The notes under the pieces were generated by a model. It did not search any database, was not told the origin of the DNA, and saw nothing but the letters and a program-made list of their open reading frames with translations. Shown in pieces: positions 26,524-35,301 of a stretch of DNA of 47,819 bases (the first letter of the stretch is position 1; each line of letters begins with the position of its first letter). The translations under genes and the position numbers were made by a program. This DNA comes from Nesterenkonia sedimenti. Lineage in GTDB: Bacteria > Actinomycetota > Actinomycetes > Actinomycetales > Micrococcaceae. Where the stretch lies: the NCBI RefSeq assembly GCF_012641515.1, contig NZ_JABAHY010000019.1, positions 1 through 47,819 of the forward strand, given 5' to 3'.

Positions 26524-27765
26524 ATGAACAATTTTGTACCGGTAATAGTCGGGACGGATCTCAACGCCTACCACATGGCGGCCTCCTTCCATGAGGCCTA
26601 TGGGATCAAGCCCCGTGTGATCGGGAAGGTGCAGCTGGGCTTCACCAACTACTCCACGATCATCGGCGAGATCAGCTATGTGGAGAACCTCGACGACGCC
26701 GAGGTCTTCGTCCCTGCCCTGCGCGACTACGCCGCGCGGCTGATCACCGACCCCGAGATCGCCGGTAAGCGGCTGCTGCTGGTGGGCACAAGTGACCACT
26801 ACGTCCGGCTGATCATCGAGAACGCCGGGCCGTTGAGCGAGTACTACCGGTTCAACTACCCCAGCGAGGAACTCCTCAACGCCCTGCACGTCAAGGATGC
26901 CTTCTACCCCTTGGCCCAGCAGCATGGGCTGGAGATCCCCGAGACGCATATCCACGAGGTCGGCCAACCGGTGGAGGAGCTGACCGGCGCGATCAGCCGC
27001 TATCCAGTGATCCTGAAGCCCGGCAACTCGGTGGAGTACTACCGCAATAAATTCGAGGGCCAGGAGAAGGTCTACCGGCTGAACTCAGCCGAAGAGGTTT
27101 CTGGCGTCGTCGCCCGTATTGCTGATTCCGGCTACCGCGGCAGCCTCATCATCCAGGACTTCATCCCCGGTGACGATACGTTCATCTGGGATTCGGTGCT
27201 GTACCTCAACACTGAGGCCAAAGCGGAGTTCGTGAACTTCGGGCAGGTGCTGTTGCAGGAGCATGAGGCCTCCGCGATCGGTAACTACACCGCGATCCTC
27301 TCCCGGTTCAACCGTGAGGTGATGACCCAGCTCAAGGAATTCCTGGAGGCTATCGGTTATACCGGGATCGCCAATGTGGACCTCAAATACGATGCCCGCG
27401 ACGACGCCTTCAAGGTCCTGGAGGTCAACGTCCGGCAGGGCCGCTCCAGCTGGTACGCCACTGCCCAGGGCCATAACCTGGCCGGTTACCTCGTGGAGGA
27501 CCTCGTCCACGACAACCGCAGCGCCGAATGCGCCTTCGTGGATAAGGAAGTGCTGTTCACCGTGGTGCCGCAGTACATCCTGAAGCAGTACGTCACCGCC
27601 GATTCCGTGCGCGAGGATGTCGCCCGGATGATCCGCGAGAAGAAGGTCCGGAACCCGCTCTACTACCGCGGGGATAAGTCCCTGCTGCGGCGGGCCTGGT
27701 TGGCGGTGCGGGCAGCCCGTTACCGCAAGAAATACGCCAACGCGACCTGGAGCAAGGACCTCTAA
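26524..27765 (+). CDS. ATP-grasp carboxylate-amine ligase, paralogue 2
   Basis: The 413-aa protein is clearly paralogous to the ligase at 24480: VIVGTDLNAYHMAASFHEAYG, VILKPGNSVEYYRN, LIIQDFIPGDDTFIWD, GYTGIANVDLKYDARD and LEVNVRQGRSSWY. The ATP-binding core is conserved while substrate-facing parts differ (for example RQGRSS against RPGRSS), so a different substrate is plausible. AGGA precedes the ATG at 26524 with 6-nt spacing; an ATG at 26518 is also in frame. Together the two may build a two-residue peptidoglycan interpeptide bridge; this is inference. Confidence 0.82.
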   Translation: MNNFVPVIVGTDLNAYHMAASFHEAYGIKPRVIGKVQLGFTNYSTIIGEISYVENLDDAEVFVPALRDYAARLITDPEIAGKRLLLVGTSDHYVRLIIENAGPLSEYYRFNYPSEELLNALHVKDAFYPLAQQHGLEIPETHIHEVGQPVEELTGAISRYPVILKPGNSVEYYRNKFEGQEKVYRLNSAEEVSGVVARIADSGYRGSLIIQDFIPGDDTFIWDSVLYLNTEAKAEFVNFGQVLLQEHEASAIGNYTAILSRFNREVMTQLKEFLEAIGYTGIANVDLKYDARDDAFKVLEVNVRQGRSSWYATAQGHNLAGYLVEDLVHDNRSAECAFVDKEVLFTVVPQYILKQYVTADSVREDVARMIREKKVRNPLYYRGDKSLLRRAWLAVRAARYRKKYANATWSKDL

Positions 27766-27807
27766 TACCTAATGCCATCCCGCTCGCGCGGTCAGTGAAT
27801 ATGCAGC

Positions 27808-28485
27808 CTACCGAGAGCGCTGCTTGATGCGCTGGATGTCCAGGATGACCACGGCGCGGGCCTCGAGCCGCAGCCAGCCGCGCTGAACGAATTCTGCCAG
27901 GGCCTTGTTGACGGTCTCGCGGGATGCGCCGACCAGCTGGGCCAGCTCTTCCTGAGTGAGCTCGTGGGCGACCAGGATGCCATCGGGTGCCGGGCGGCCG
28001 AAGCGGTCGGCCAGATCCAGCAGTGCCTTGGCCACACGGCCGGGCACATCGGAGAAGACGAGGTCAGCCAGGGACTCATTGGTGCGTGCCAGGCGCTGGG
28101 CCAATGCCTGCAGCAGCTGCACGGAGATATCCGGGTTGGAGGCGATGACCTCTTTGAGGTTCTGGTGCTTCAGGCCGGCCAGTCGGGTCTCGGAGACTGC
28201 GGTGGCAGTGGCGGTACGCGGCGCGGGGTTGAACAGCGCCATCTCGCCGAAGATCTCACCGGGGCCGAGCACAGCCAGGAGGTTCTCCCGGCCGTCGGGG
28301 GTGGAGCGGCCGAGCTTGATCTTGCCGGAAACGATGAAGTAGAGCTGATCGCCCTGGTCGCCTTCGTGGAAGACCGATGAGCCGCGGGAGAGGTCCACTT
28401 CGGTGAGCTCATTGGTCAGTGCTGCGAAGACGTCGTCGTCGAGCGTGGCGAAGAGGGGCGCGCGGCGCAGCACATCGAGATCCAT
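27808..28485 (-). CDS. glxR: GlxR-type Crp/Fnr family cAMP-responsive regulator
   Basis: The 225-aa regulator has an N-terminal cyclic-nucleotide domain with GEIFGEMALFNPAPRTATA, in which the Glu and Arg that contact cAMP are present, a dimer helix, and a C-terminal winged helix (TQEELAQLVGASRETVNKALAEFVQRGW). There is no Fnr-type Cys cluster. In actinobacteria this global regulator controls carbon, acetate and respiratory genes through TGTGA-N6-TCACA sites; one such site lies upstream of acs. It is divergent from marP across a region with two inverted repeats. Confidence 0.93.
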   Translation of the reverse strand: MDLDVLRRAPLFATLDDDVFAALTNELTEVDLSRGSSVFHEGDQGDQLYFIVSGKIKLGRSTPDGRENLLAVLGPGEIFGEMALFNPAPRTATATAVSETRLAGLKHQNLKEVIASNPDISVQLLQALAQRLARTNESLADLVFSDVPGRVAKALLDLADRFGRPAPDGILVAHELTQEELAQLVGASRETVNKALAEFVQRGWLRLEARAVVILDIQRIKQRSR

Positions 28486-28511
28486 AGCCGGAGTCCAATC
28501 CTAGTTGTGAG

Positions 28512-28557
28512 GTAATCAACTTTTGTCTTAGAAGTTACCAGGTTGTAGCCCCTGGTA
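28512..28557. promoter_or_regulatory. Two adjacent inverted repeats between glxR and marP
   Basis: TACCAGG (28536-28542) pairs with CCTGGTA (28551-28557) around an 8-nt loop, and AACTT (28518-28522) pairs with AAGTT (28532-28536). They lie 27-72 bp upstream of the glxR start and about 60-106 bp upstream of marP. They could be operators for either gene or a leader structure in the glxR transcript. Confidence 0.4.
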
Positions 28558-28617
28558 GCTAGCGAATCATCCCGTGTTGTTCTGGGGAAGGGCTCCAGGT
28601 ATGGGATTCTGGTGTGC

Positions 28618-29790
28618 GTGACTTTTCTGGACGTGATCCTGGTGCTGGTGCTGCTGGGTTTCTTGGTTTCCGGGCTGGCACGTGGGGTTTGGGTGACCGT
28701 CGGGGGTGCTGCAGGGTTCCTGGTCGGAGCCACCGCCGCGTTCTTCGCGATCCCGCTCGTGGCGGGCTGGGTGCCGGATCCGATGTGGCGAATCGTGGCC
28801 GTCATCGGCTGTTCAATTGTGCTGGTGGTGGCCGGTCATGGGCTGGGCTCGGCTGCCGGCCATGAGATCCAGCGGATGTTCAAATCCCCGACCATCAAGT
28901 ACGTCTCAGCGCTGATCGGCGGTGTGGTCAATCTCATTGTAGCCGTCGTCGTTATTGCGGCCCTGAGTTTCTCGGTGCAGGCCATGGGCTTCCCGCAGGT
29001 CAACCAGCATATGAAGCAGTCGGCTGTGCTGCAGGGGATCAATTCGATGATCCCGGAGCCGGTGGAGGCGATGTTCGCCGATGTGCGTTCGACGGTGATG
29101 GCCTCCGATATCCCGGAGATCGCTCAGCTGCTGGTCCCGGAGAGCGATGAGGTGCCCGACAGTGAGGAGCTGACCGAGGCCGCGGAGGCGACTTCGCAGG
29201 CGGTGGCCAGGATTTCCGGGGTTGCCGAGCAGTGCGGGCAGTCCCAGTCCGGATCCGGTGTGGCGATCTCCCCGACCCGTGTGGTGACCAACGCGCATGT
29301 GGTCGCCGGTGTCTCGGAGCCCTCGGTGGAACTGCGCAGCGGTGAGATGGTCACCGGCCGGGTGGTGCATTTCGATGAGGCCAATGACCTCGCGCTGCTG
29401 GCTGTGGATGAGCTCTCCACTGCCCCGGCTCCGGTGGCGGGTCCGATGAATGTCGGCTCCCGCGGCTATGTGATGGGGTATCCCGCCGGTGGACCATTTG
29501 TGGCCGGGACCGCGCTTGTTCAGGCCAGGGATGTCTCTATGGTCAACAACATCTATGGGTCATCGCCCTCTGAGCTGGAGATCTATCAGCTCAATGCCGA
29601 TGTTCGTCAGGGCAACTCCGGTGGTCCGCTGGTGGACGCCGAGGGGAACGTGGCGGGGGTTATCTTCGCCCGCGCCATGGAGGGTAATGCGGTGGGCTTC
29701 GCGGTTACCGCCGAGGAGGCCGGCGATGTGCTGACCAACCCCGATGCCTATACCGAAACTGTCTCGACTGGGGAGTGTGTGAGTCGCTAG
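28618..29790 (+). CDS. marP: MarP-like membrane serine protease (CvpA plus trypsin domain)
   Basis: The 390-aa protein has about four N-terminal membrane helices of CvpA type followed by an extracytoplasmic chymotrypsin-fold protease. The catalytic triad is visible: His227 (TNAHVV), Asp257 (ANDLALL) and Ser334 (RQGNSGGPL). In mycobacteria MarP is needed for acid and oxidative stress survival and cleaves a peptidoglycan hydrolase. The start is GTG at 28618 or 28612. Two Cys residues (in EQCGQS and TGECVSR) may form the MarP-type disulfide. The TAG overlaps the aroQ stop in a shared CTAG. Confidence 0.9.
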   Translation: MTFLDVILVLVLLGFLVSGLARGVWVTVGGAAGFLVGATAAFFAIPLVAGWVPDPMWRIVAVIGCSIVLVVAGHGLGSAAGHEIQRMFKSPTIKYVSALIGGVVNLIVAVVVIAALSFSVQAMGFPQVNQHMKQSAVLQGINSMIPEPVEAMFADVRSTVMASDIPEIAQLLVPESDEVPDSEELTEAAEATSQAVARISGVAEQCGQSQSGSGVAISPTRVVTNAHVVAGVSEPSVELRSGEMVTGRVVHFDEANDLALLAVDELSTAPAPVAGPMNVGSRGYVMGYPAGGPFVAGTALVQARDVSMVNNIYGSSPSELEIYQLNADVRQGNSGGPLVDAEGNVAGVIFARAMEGNAVGFAVTAEEAGDVLTNPDAYTETVSTGECVSR

Positions 29791-30227
29791 CCCCGCAGCT
29801 GGGCGGCGAGGTGCTCGACGGCGAAGCGATAGCCAGTGATTCCGGCCCCGGCGATCACAGCGCTGGCCAGCGGAGAGACATAGGAGTGCTTCCGGAATTC
29901 CTCGCGGGCATGCACATTGGACAGGTGCACCTCGACGACGGGTAGGTCCACGGCCGCCAGGGCATCAGCGATCGCTACCGAGGTGTGCGTATAGGCGGCG
30001 GGGTTGATGACAATTCCGTCCACGGCGCCGCGGGCGGCCTGAATGGCATCCACCAGGACACCCTCGTGATTGGACTGGACGGTCTCGATCTCCAGGCCAT
30101 ACCTCGCAGCGGTCGATCGACACAGCTCGTTGACGTCCTCGAGGGTGTCGGAGCCGTAGATCTCCGGCTCGCGGGTCCCCAGCAGGTTGAGGTTCGGCCC
30201 ATGCACAATCAGCAGTCGACCATTCAT
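29787..30227 (-). CDS. aroQ: Type II 3-dehydroquinate dehydratase
   Basis: The 146-aa enzyme catalyses step 3 of the shikimate pathway. It carries the type II hallmarks: [19 protein letters not shown] with the catalytic Tyr, [50 protein letters not shown] with the catalytic His, and [12 protein letters not shown]. The length is normal for the dodecameric class. The start is ATG 30227; an in-frame ATG at 30245 adds 6 residues. It sits alone, away from other aro genes in this window. Confidence 0.95.
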   Translation of the reverse strand: MNGRLLIVHGPNLNLLGTREPEIYGSDTLEDVNELCRSTAARYGLEIETVQSNHEGVLVDAIQAARGAVDGIVINPAAYTHTSVAIADALAAVDLPVVEVHLSNVHAREEFRKHSYVSPLASAVIAGAGITGYRFAVEHLAAQLRG

Positions 30228-30291
30228 CGTTCGCTCGCTTCCCACACTTCGCTGTGCGAACCGCGGGTCCCCGGCTCGCTCTCTTAGCCTA

Positions 30292-30499
30292 TGCGAAAGC
30301 GGTGGGTCGGAGCCTTCGACACCGGAGGATCCTCCCTGACGTGGCCCACCCGGATCACAGATCCGCGCGGGTCCCAGACGTCAGGGACCCCTGTGGCGAG
30401 GCTTTCGGCGAAGCCGAAAACTCGCGAAGGAGGAGGTGTTGAGGCGGAGGGGTACCCGCCGCTTTCACAGAACCAGGAAGGCTTAGCTGCCGTGCTTGG
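30292..30499. repeat. 208-bp direct repeat, copy 1
   Basis: It is identical to 31287-31494 except for one base noticed (C30331 against T31326). It covers the last codons (KHGS-stop) of the phosphotransferase and its 3' flank. It contains a long inverted repeat, CCCTGACGT (30334-30342) with ACGTCAGGG (30378-30386), and a hairpin TTTCGGC-GAA-GCCGAAA (30403-30419), which may act as a terminator. Confidence 0.95.
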
Positions 30500-31229
30500 T
30501 GCGTAGGCGCTGGGCGTCTCTTCGGTACATCGCAGCGTGTTCGGTGAAGTCACTGCGACCAGTTGTCACCGCACGTTGGTCGGTGAACTCGGCGAGTTCG
30601 TCCAGCCGCTCGGCTGCGACTTCCAGTACCTCGCTTATTGAGTAGTTCACCCCATAAGCCTCTATGAGCAGCTTCAGGCGAGTCTCGCGGTCGCCGTCGC
30701 GGTTTGGCTCCAGCCCGACTGCATCCTCTGCGAAAGGCGCAAGGCGGTAGGCGAGGTATGCCAAGTCCCACAGCCGGGACCCGGGTGAGGCCATATCGAA
30801 ATCGATGACCCCCGAGACCCGGCCGTTTCGCAGGATCAGGTTGTACGGGGCGAAATCGTTGTGGCAGATGACCTCCACCGGGTGGTGGGTTGCCGATCGC
30901 CATGGGCCTTTGTCGGGAATGAGGGGAGCGGTGGCCTCGTGGAACCGTCGCAGCATCGCCGCGGCATCCTTCAGCAGAGCAGGGGACCACAGCTCGGCCG
31001 GAGGCAGGTCGGCAATCACCTCCCCCGGTATGAAGGTGAGGATTTCGCGATTCTCTTCGTCCAGGCCCAATGGGCGCGGAGCCTCAGAGAAGGATACGGC
31101 ATTGAGCCGCCGGAGCAGCCGGTGCACCGCAGGAGTCCAGGGACCGGCAGTCCGCCTGACGGTATCGCCGACCCGAAGAACCGGATCCATATTGCCGCCG
31201 GTCAGGAGTTCCCGGTCTGTGTGGTCCAT
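30483..31229 (-). CDS. Aminoglycoside-phosphotransferase/choline-kinase family protein
   Basis: The 248-aa kinase-fold protein has the catalytic motif ICHNDFAPYNLIL (HxDxxxxN) and the metal-binding VIDFDMASPGSRLWDLAYL. An N-terminal nucleotide-binding lobe includes FIPGEV. The family phosphorylates aminoglycosides, choline or other small alcohols; no substrate can be assigned, so it should not be called a resistance gene. Its last four codons and stop lie in a 208-bp repeat that also forms the 3' end of acs, so its C-terminus KHGS matches that of Acs. This suggests it was inserted, or duplicated into place, at the acs terminus. Confidence 0.85.
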   Translation of the reverse strand: MDHTDRELLTGGNMDPVLRVGDTVRRTAGPWTPAVHRLLRRLNAVSFSEAPRPLGLDEENREILTFIPGEVIADLPPAELWSPALLKDAAAMLRRFHEATAPLIPDKGPWRSATHHPVEVICHNDFAPYNLILRNGRVSGVIDFDMASPGSRLWDLAYLAYRLAPFAEDAVGLEPNRDGDRETRLKLLIEAYGVNYSISEVLEVAAERLDELAEFTDQRAVTTGRSDFTEHAAMYRRDAQRLRTKHGS

Positions 31230-31286
31230 GACGCCTACGGTATCTGCCTCAGTATTAACTCAGCTGCGGGCCGGCAGAACTCAGGT

Positions 31287-31494
31287 TGCGAAAGCGGTGG
31301 GTCGGAGCCTTCGACACCGGAGGATTCTCCCTGACGTGGCCCACCCGGATCACAGATCCGCGCGGGTCCCAGACGTCAGGGACCCCTGTGGCGAGGCTTT
31401 CGGCGAAGCCGAAAACTCGCGAAGGAGGAGGTGTTGAGGCGGAGGGGTACCCGCCGCTTTCACAGAACCAGGAAGGCTTAGCTGCCGTGCTTGG
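31287..31494. repeat. 208-bp direct repeat, copy 2
   Basis: It is the counterpart of copy 1, exactly 995 bp away. It includes the final codons of acs (KHGS-stop) and its 3' flank with the same nested inverted repeats (31329-31381). Because acs genes commonly end in a basic GK/KH-type tail, this is probably the ancestral copy and copy 1 the duplicate; that polarity is inferred. Confidence 0.95.
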
Positions 31495-33466
31495 CGCGCA
31501 TATCCTGGGCGATCTTCTCCATCACGGAGGGATCAGCCAGGGTGGAGGCGTCGCCGACCTCGTCGCCGTTGGCCACGTCCTTCAGCAGACGCCGCATGAT
31601 CTTGCCCGAGCGGGTCTTCGGCAGCTCAGGCACCACCAGCACATTGCGCGGCTTGGCGATCGGACCGATCTCCTGACCGACATGGGTGCGCAGCTCCTGC
31701 TCCAGGGCCTCGACATCGGAGGTTGCCTCGGTGGCCGAACCGGTCAGGATCACGAAGGCGACCACGGCCTCACCAGTGGTGGCGTCCTTGGCGCCGACCA
31801 CCGCGGCCTCGGCCACAGCCTCGTGGGCGACCAGCGCGGATTCGATCTCCGTGGTGGAGAGCCGGTGCCCGGAGACGTTCATAACGTCATCGACGCGGCC
31901 CATGAGCCAGACGTCGCCGTCGCCGTCGTACCTTGCACCATCCCCGGCGAAGTACAGATTGCCGAACCGGGCCCAGTAGGTCTCCTTATAGCGGTCGGGA
32001 TTCTTATAGATCCCGCGCAGCATCGCAGGCCAGGGCTCCTTGATGACCAGCAGGCCGGCCTCGCCCTTGCCCAGTGCCTTGCCCTCCTCATCGACCACGC
32101 CGATCTCCACACCGGGAACCGGGGTCTGAGCCGAACCGGGCTTGGTGTGGGTAACACCGGGCAGCGGGGCGATCATATGAGCGCCGGTCTCGGTCTGCCA
32201 CCAGGTGTCTACAATCGGGGCGGGATCAGCCTTGGGTTCCTTGCCGGGACCGTTATTGGCGCCGATGACCTCGCGGAACCACAGCCAGGCCTCGGGGTTG
32301 ATGGCCTCACCCACGGTGCCCAGCACGCGCAGGCTGGAGAGATCGTACTTATCCGGGATCTCGCGGCCCCACTTCATGCAGGTCCGGATCAGGGTGGGGG
32401 CGGTGTAGAACTGGGTGACCTTGTACTTCTGCACAATCTCCCAGAGCCGGCCCTTATGCGGGGTGTCCGGGGTGCCCTCGTAGATCACCTGGCTGGCGCC
32501 ATTGGCCATCGGCCCGTAGACGATATAGCTGTGCCCGGTGACCCAGCCGACGTCGGCCGAGCACCAGTAGACATCCTGCTCAGGCTTGAGGTCGAAGCTG
32601 TCCCGGTGGGTAACCGCAGTCTGGGTGAGGTAGCCGCCGGTGGTGTGCAGAATGCCCTTGGGCTTCCCGGTGGTTCCGGAGGTGTAGAGGATGAACAGCG
32701 GGTGTTCAGAGTCATGGGGGACGTATTTGTGCTCAGCGGACTGGCCGGTCACCAGATCGTGCCACCAGATATCGCGGCCCTCTTCGAAGTCCACCGACTC
32801 GTTATTGCGCTGGACGACGACGACGTTCTCCACGGTGTGTCCGGGAGCGGCCAGTGCGGCGTCCACATTCGGCTTCAGCGGGGAGGGCTTACCGCGGCGG
32901 TAGGAGCCGTCGGCGGTGACAACCAGTTTGGCCTCGGCGTCGTCGACCCTGGAGCGCAGCGCATCGGAGCTGAATCCGCCGAAGACCACTGAGTGGATGG
33001 CCCCGATCCGGGCGCAGGCCAGCATGGTGACCACGGTCTCGGGGATCATTGGCATGTAGATGGCCACCCGGTCGCCCTTGGCCACGCCCAGGGATTCGAA
33101 CGCGTTGGCCGCACGGGAGACCTCGTCCTTGAGCTCGGCGTAGGTGATCTCGCGGGTGTCGCCGGGTTCGCCCTCGAAGTAGATGGCGACCCGCTCACCG
33201 TTGCCGGCCTCCACATGCCGGTCCACACAGTTGTAGGAGGCGTTGAGCTCCCCGCCTACGAACCACTTGGCGAAGGGCGCATCCGACCAGTCCAGAGTCT
33301 CGGAGAAGTCGGTGTCCCAGCTGAGAGTGCTGCGGGCCTGGTCTGCCCAGTAGCCCAGCCGGTCAGCCTTGGCGGCGTCGTATTTATCGGCCTTAGCGGT
33401 GGCCTGCGCCGCGAACTCCTCGCTGGGAGGAAATGTCTGAACATCGTCAGTCGGCGTGGTGGTCAT
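31478..33466 (-). CDS. acs: Acetyl-CoA synthetase (AMP-forming)
   Basis: The 662-aa enzyme activates acetate to acetyl-CoA via acetyl-AMP. Motifs: ATP-binding [29 protein letters not shown]-equivalent [22 protein letters not shown], and SGKIMRRLL with the Lys regulated by acetylation in homologues. The start is ATG 33466, preceded by AAGGAGG with 7-nt spacing. A GlxR/Crp-like site lies 84 bp upstream. Its 3' end is part of a duplicated 208-bp segment. Confidence 0.96.
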   Translation of the reverse strand: MTTTPTDDVQTFPPSEEFAAQATAKADKYDAAKADRLGYWADQARSTLSWDTDFSETLDWSDAPFAKWFVGGELNASYNCVDRHVEAGNGERVAIYFEGEPGDTREITYAELKDEVSRAANAFESLGVAKGDRVAIYMPMIPETVVTMLACARIGAIHSVVFGGFSSDALRSRVDDAEAKLVVTADGSYRRGKPSPLKPNVDAALAAPGHTVENVVVVQRNNESVDFEEGRDIWWHDLVTGQSAEHKYVPHDSEHPLFILYTSGTTGKPKGILHTTGGYLTQTAVTHRDSFDLKPEQDVYWCSADVGWVTGHSYIVYGPMANGASQVIYEGTPDTPHKGRLWEIVQKYKVTQFYTAPTLIRTCMKWGREIPDKYDLSSLRVLGTVGEAINPEAWLWFREVIGANNGPGKEPKADPAPIVDTWWQTETGAHMIAPLPGVTHTKPGSAQTPVPGVEIGVVDEEGKALGKGEAGLLVIKEPWPAMLRGIYKNPDRYKETYWARFGNLYFAGDGARYDGDGDVWLMGRVDDVMNVSGHRLSTTEIESALVAHEAVAEAAVVGAKDATTGEAVVAFVILTGSATEATSDVEALEQELRTHVGQEIGPIAKPRNVLVVPELPKTRSGKIMRRLLKDVANGDEVGDASTLADPSVMEKIAQDMRAKHGS

Positions 33467-33549
33467 GTATGTACCTCCTTGGGCAGACGTGCTGTGTCTA
33501 GCCTCACAATAGCGTGATTCGGCAGCTCGGGGCGAGACGGAGGTCACAG

Positions 33550-33565
33550 TGTGAGGCAGCTCACG
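33550..33565. promoter_or_regulatory. GlxR/Crp-like operator upstream of acs
   Basis: TGTGA-GGCAGC-TCACG matches the consensus TGTGA-N6-TCACA in 9 of 10 specified positions. It lies 84 bp upstream of the acs start and 86 bp upstream of nth. Since a glxR gene is present in the window and Crp proteins control acs in other bacteria, regulation by cAMP-GlxR is likely, though the sign is unknown. Confidence 0.65.
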
Positions 33566-33650
33566 TGATGAGCGGTAGGGATTGTGTCCCGAACGGTCCA
33601 GCAGCAGAGTTCATCAGTGTCCGTAAACGGTCCCTATAGGGTGGTGGACG

Positions 33651-34430
33651 ATGGATAAGACACTCATCGGCAAGAAGCGCCGGGTTCGGAAGGTCAACCG
33701 CATCCTCGGGGAGACCTACCCCTATGCGGTGGCTGAGCTGGACTTTGAGAACCCCTTCGAGCTGTTGGTGGCCACTGTGCTTTCGGCCCAGACCACCGAT
33801 GTGCGGGTCAATCAGATCACCCCGGAGCTCTTCGCGCGGTACCCGGATGCCCATGCGATGGCCGCCGCCGATGAGGCTGAGCTTGCCGAGATGATCAGGC
33901 CCACCGGTTTCTATCAGGCGAAGACGCGCTCGCTGCTGGGGCTGGCCAACGCTCTGGTGGACGACCACAACGGTGAGGTCCCGCCCTCCATGGAGGAGCT
34001 TGTCAAACTCCCCGGAGTGGGGCGGAAGACTGCATTCGTGGTGCTCGGCAGCGCCTTCGGCAAGCCGGGGCTGACTGTGGACACTCATTTCGGCCGTCTG
34101 GCCCGCCGACTGGGCATGACCGAGGAGAAGGATCCGGTCAAAGTCGAGCATGCGGTGGCTGAGCTCTTCGAGCCCAAAGACTGGACCGACCTCTCCCAGC
34201 GGCTGGTCTACCACGGCCGCAGAATCTGCCATTCCCGGAAACCGGCCTGCGGGGCCTGCCCGGTGGCGCAGCTGTGCCCCAGTTATGGGACCGGGGAGAC
34301 TGATCCCGAGGAGGCGAAGAAACTGCTGAAGTATGAGATGGCTCCCGGGCGTGAGGAGCTGCACCAGAAGTACCTGGCCGGATACACCCGGCGTCAGCTG
34401 CGCGCAGAGGGGTACTCCCTTGGAGCTTGA
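33651..34430 (+). CDS. nth: Endonuclease III
   Basis: The 259-aa base-excision glycosylase/AP lyase removes oxidised pyrimidines. It has the helix-hairpin-helix LPGVGRKTA with the catalytic Lys, the catalytic Asp in VDTHFGRLARRLG, and the C-terminal [4Fe-4S] ligands in CHSRKPACGACPVAQLC (C-x6-C-x2-C-x5-C). The C-terminal extension of about 50 residues is usual in actinobacteria. It overlaps the downstream Nudix gene. Confidence 0.95.
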   Translation: MDKTLIGKKRRVRKVNRILGETYPYAVAELDFENPFELLVATVLSAQTTDVRVNQITPELFARYPDAHAMAAADEAELAEMIRPTGFYQAKTRSLLGLANALVDDHNGEVPPSMEELVKLPGVGRKTAFVVLGSAFGKPGLTVDTHFGRLARRLGMTEEKDPVKVEHAVAELFEPKDWTDLSQRLVYHGRRICHSRKPACGACPVAQLCPSYGTGETDPEEAKKLLKYEMAPGREELHQKYLAGYTRRQLRAEGYSLGA

Positions 34431-35187
34431 AAACAACGACGACGCCGGGGCCCAGAACCGCCTGCGGCTCGACTCCGGGTCCGTGCAGCTGCGTGAGGCG
34501 CTGCATCAGCTCGTGGAGACCGGCCACCGGTATTCCACGGAGTATGCGCAGGAGGCCGCAGCCGGTGAGTTCTGGCGGATGGACGGATTCCCGCCGAAGT
34601 TCTCCGCTGGTGAGGATATTCGGCAGGCCGCAGTGCTGGTGTTGTTCTGGAATGAGCCCGAAACCGGGGCAGTGCATGTTCTGCTGACCGAGCGCAGTGC
34701 TCATCTGAGCAAACACCCGGGACAGATCTCTTTCCCGGGTGGAGCGGTGGAAGAGTTCGACGACGACGTCGCCGCCACAGCCCTGCGTGAGGCCCAGGAG
34801 GAGGTCGGGCTTGATCCGGCTCGGGTAGAGGTGCTGGGCGCGCTGCCGCCGGCCCCGGTGCCGATCAGCGGTTTCAATGTGACCCCGGTGATCGCGGTGA
34901 CTGATGACCCAGGTGTGCTGGCCCCACAGGTCGGTGAGGTCGAGCATGTGCTCAAGGTTGCTCTGGCTGACCTCGTGGAGCCGGAGAACCGCTACACCGC
35001 GGTGGTGAAATTCCGCGGCAATCGCCTGCCCTCGCCCTCCTTCTGGCTGACCCCGGGCACCGGCGGGGTGTTCGTCTGGGGGTTCACCGCCATGCTGCTG
35101 GACCGGGTGACCCGGCGGCTGGGCTGGTCCCGGCCCTGGGACACCACCCGGGAAGTGGATCCGCATACCTTCGGCCGCGGTGACTAG
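34420..35187 (+). CDS. Nudix hydrolase, CoA pyrophosphatase-like
   Basis: The 255-aa product has a full Nudix box, GGAVEEFDDDVAATALREAQEEVGL, at about residues 105-130, preceded by LTERSAHLSKHPGQISFPGG, which is the CoA pyrophosphatase (YeaB/NudL) signature. It probably cleaves CoA or related dinucleotides. The TTG at 34420 is the best start, since it overlaps the nth stop by 11 bp and begins LELENND; longer frames run inside nth. The nth-Nudix-MarP grouping is common in actinobacteria. [Motif given to 25 residues in parts: GGAVEEFDDD then REAQEEVGL.]. Confidence 0.88.
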   Translation: MELENNDDAGAQNRLRLDSGSVQLREALHQLVETGHRYSTEYAQEAAAGEFWRMDGFPPKFSAGEDIRQAAVLVLFWNEPETGAVHVLLTERSAHLSKHPGQISFPGGAVEEFDDDVAATALREAQEEVGLDPARVEVLGALPPAPVPISGFNVTPVIAVTDDPGVLAPQVGEVEHVLKVALADLVEPENRYTAVVKFRGNRLPSPSFWLTPGTGGVFVWGFTAMLLDRVTRRLGWSRPWDTTREVDPHTFGRGD

Positions 35188-35301
35188 CGCAGCGGCTAAC
35201 GATTTCCCCAGCTCCGCCTCTTGGGGCGCGGCACGCCGGAGCCTCCACAGAACTGCTAAGGATTCGGTTGTAGCCGCCCGTCCCTGGGCACGCTGTCTGC
35301 T

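Noticed and set aside
28506-28521. TGTGA half-site upstream of glxR as a full autoregulatory GlxR operator
   Set aside because: The second half reads CAACT rather than TCACA, so only one arm is present.
30483-31229. Calling the phosphotransferase an aminoglycoside resistance gene
   Set aside because: The motifs are shared by many small-molecule kinases and nothing shows an antibiotic substrate.
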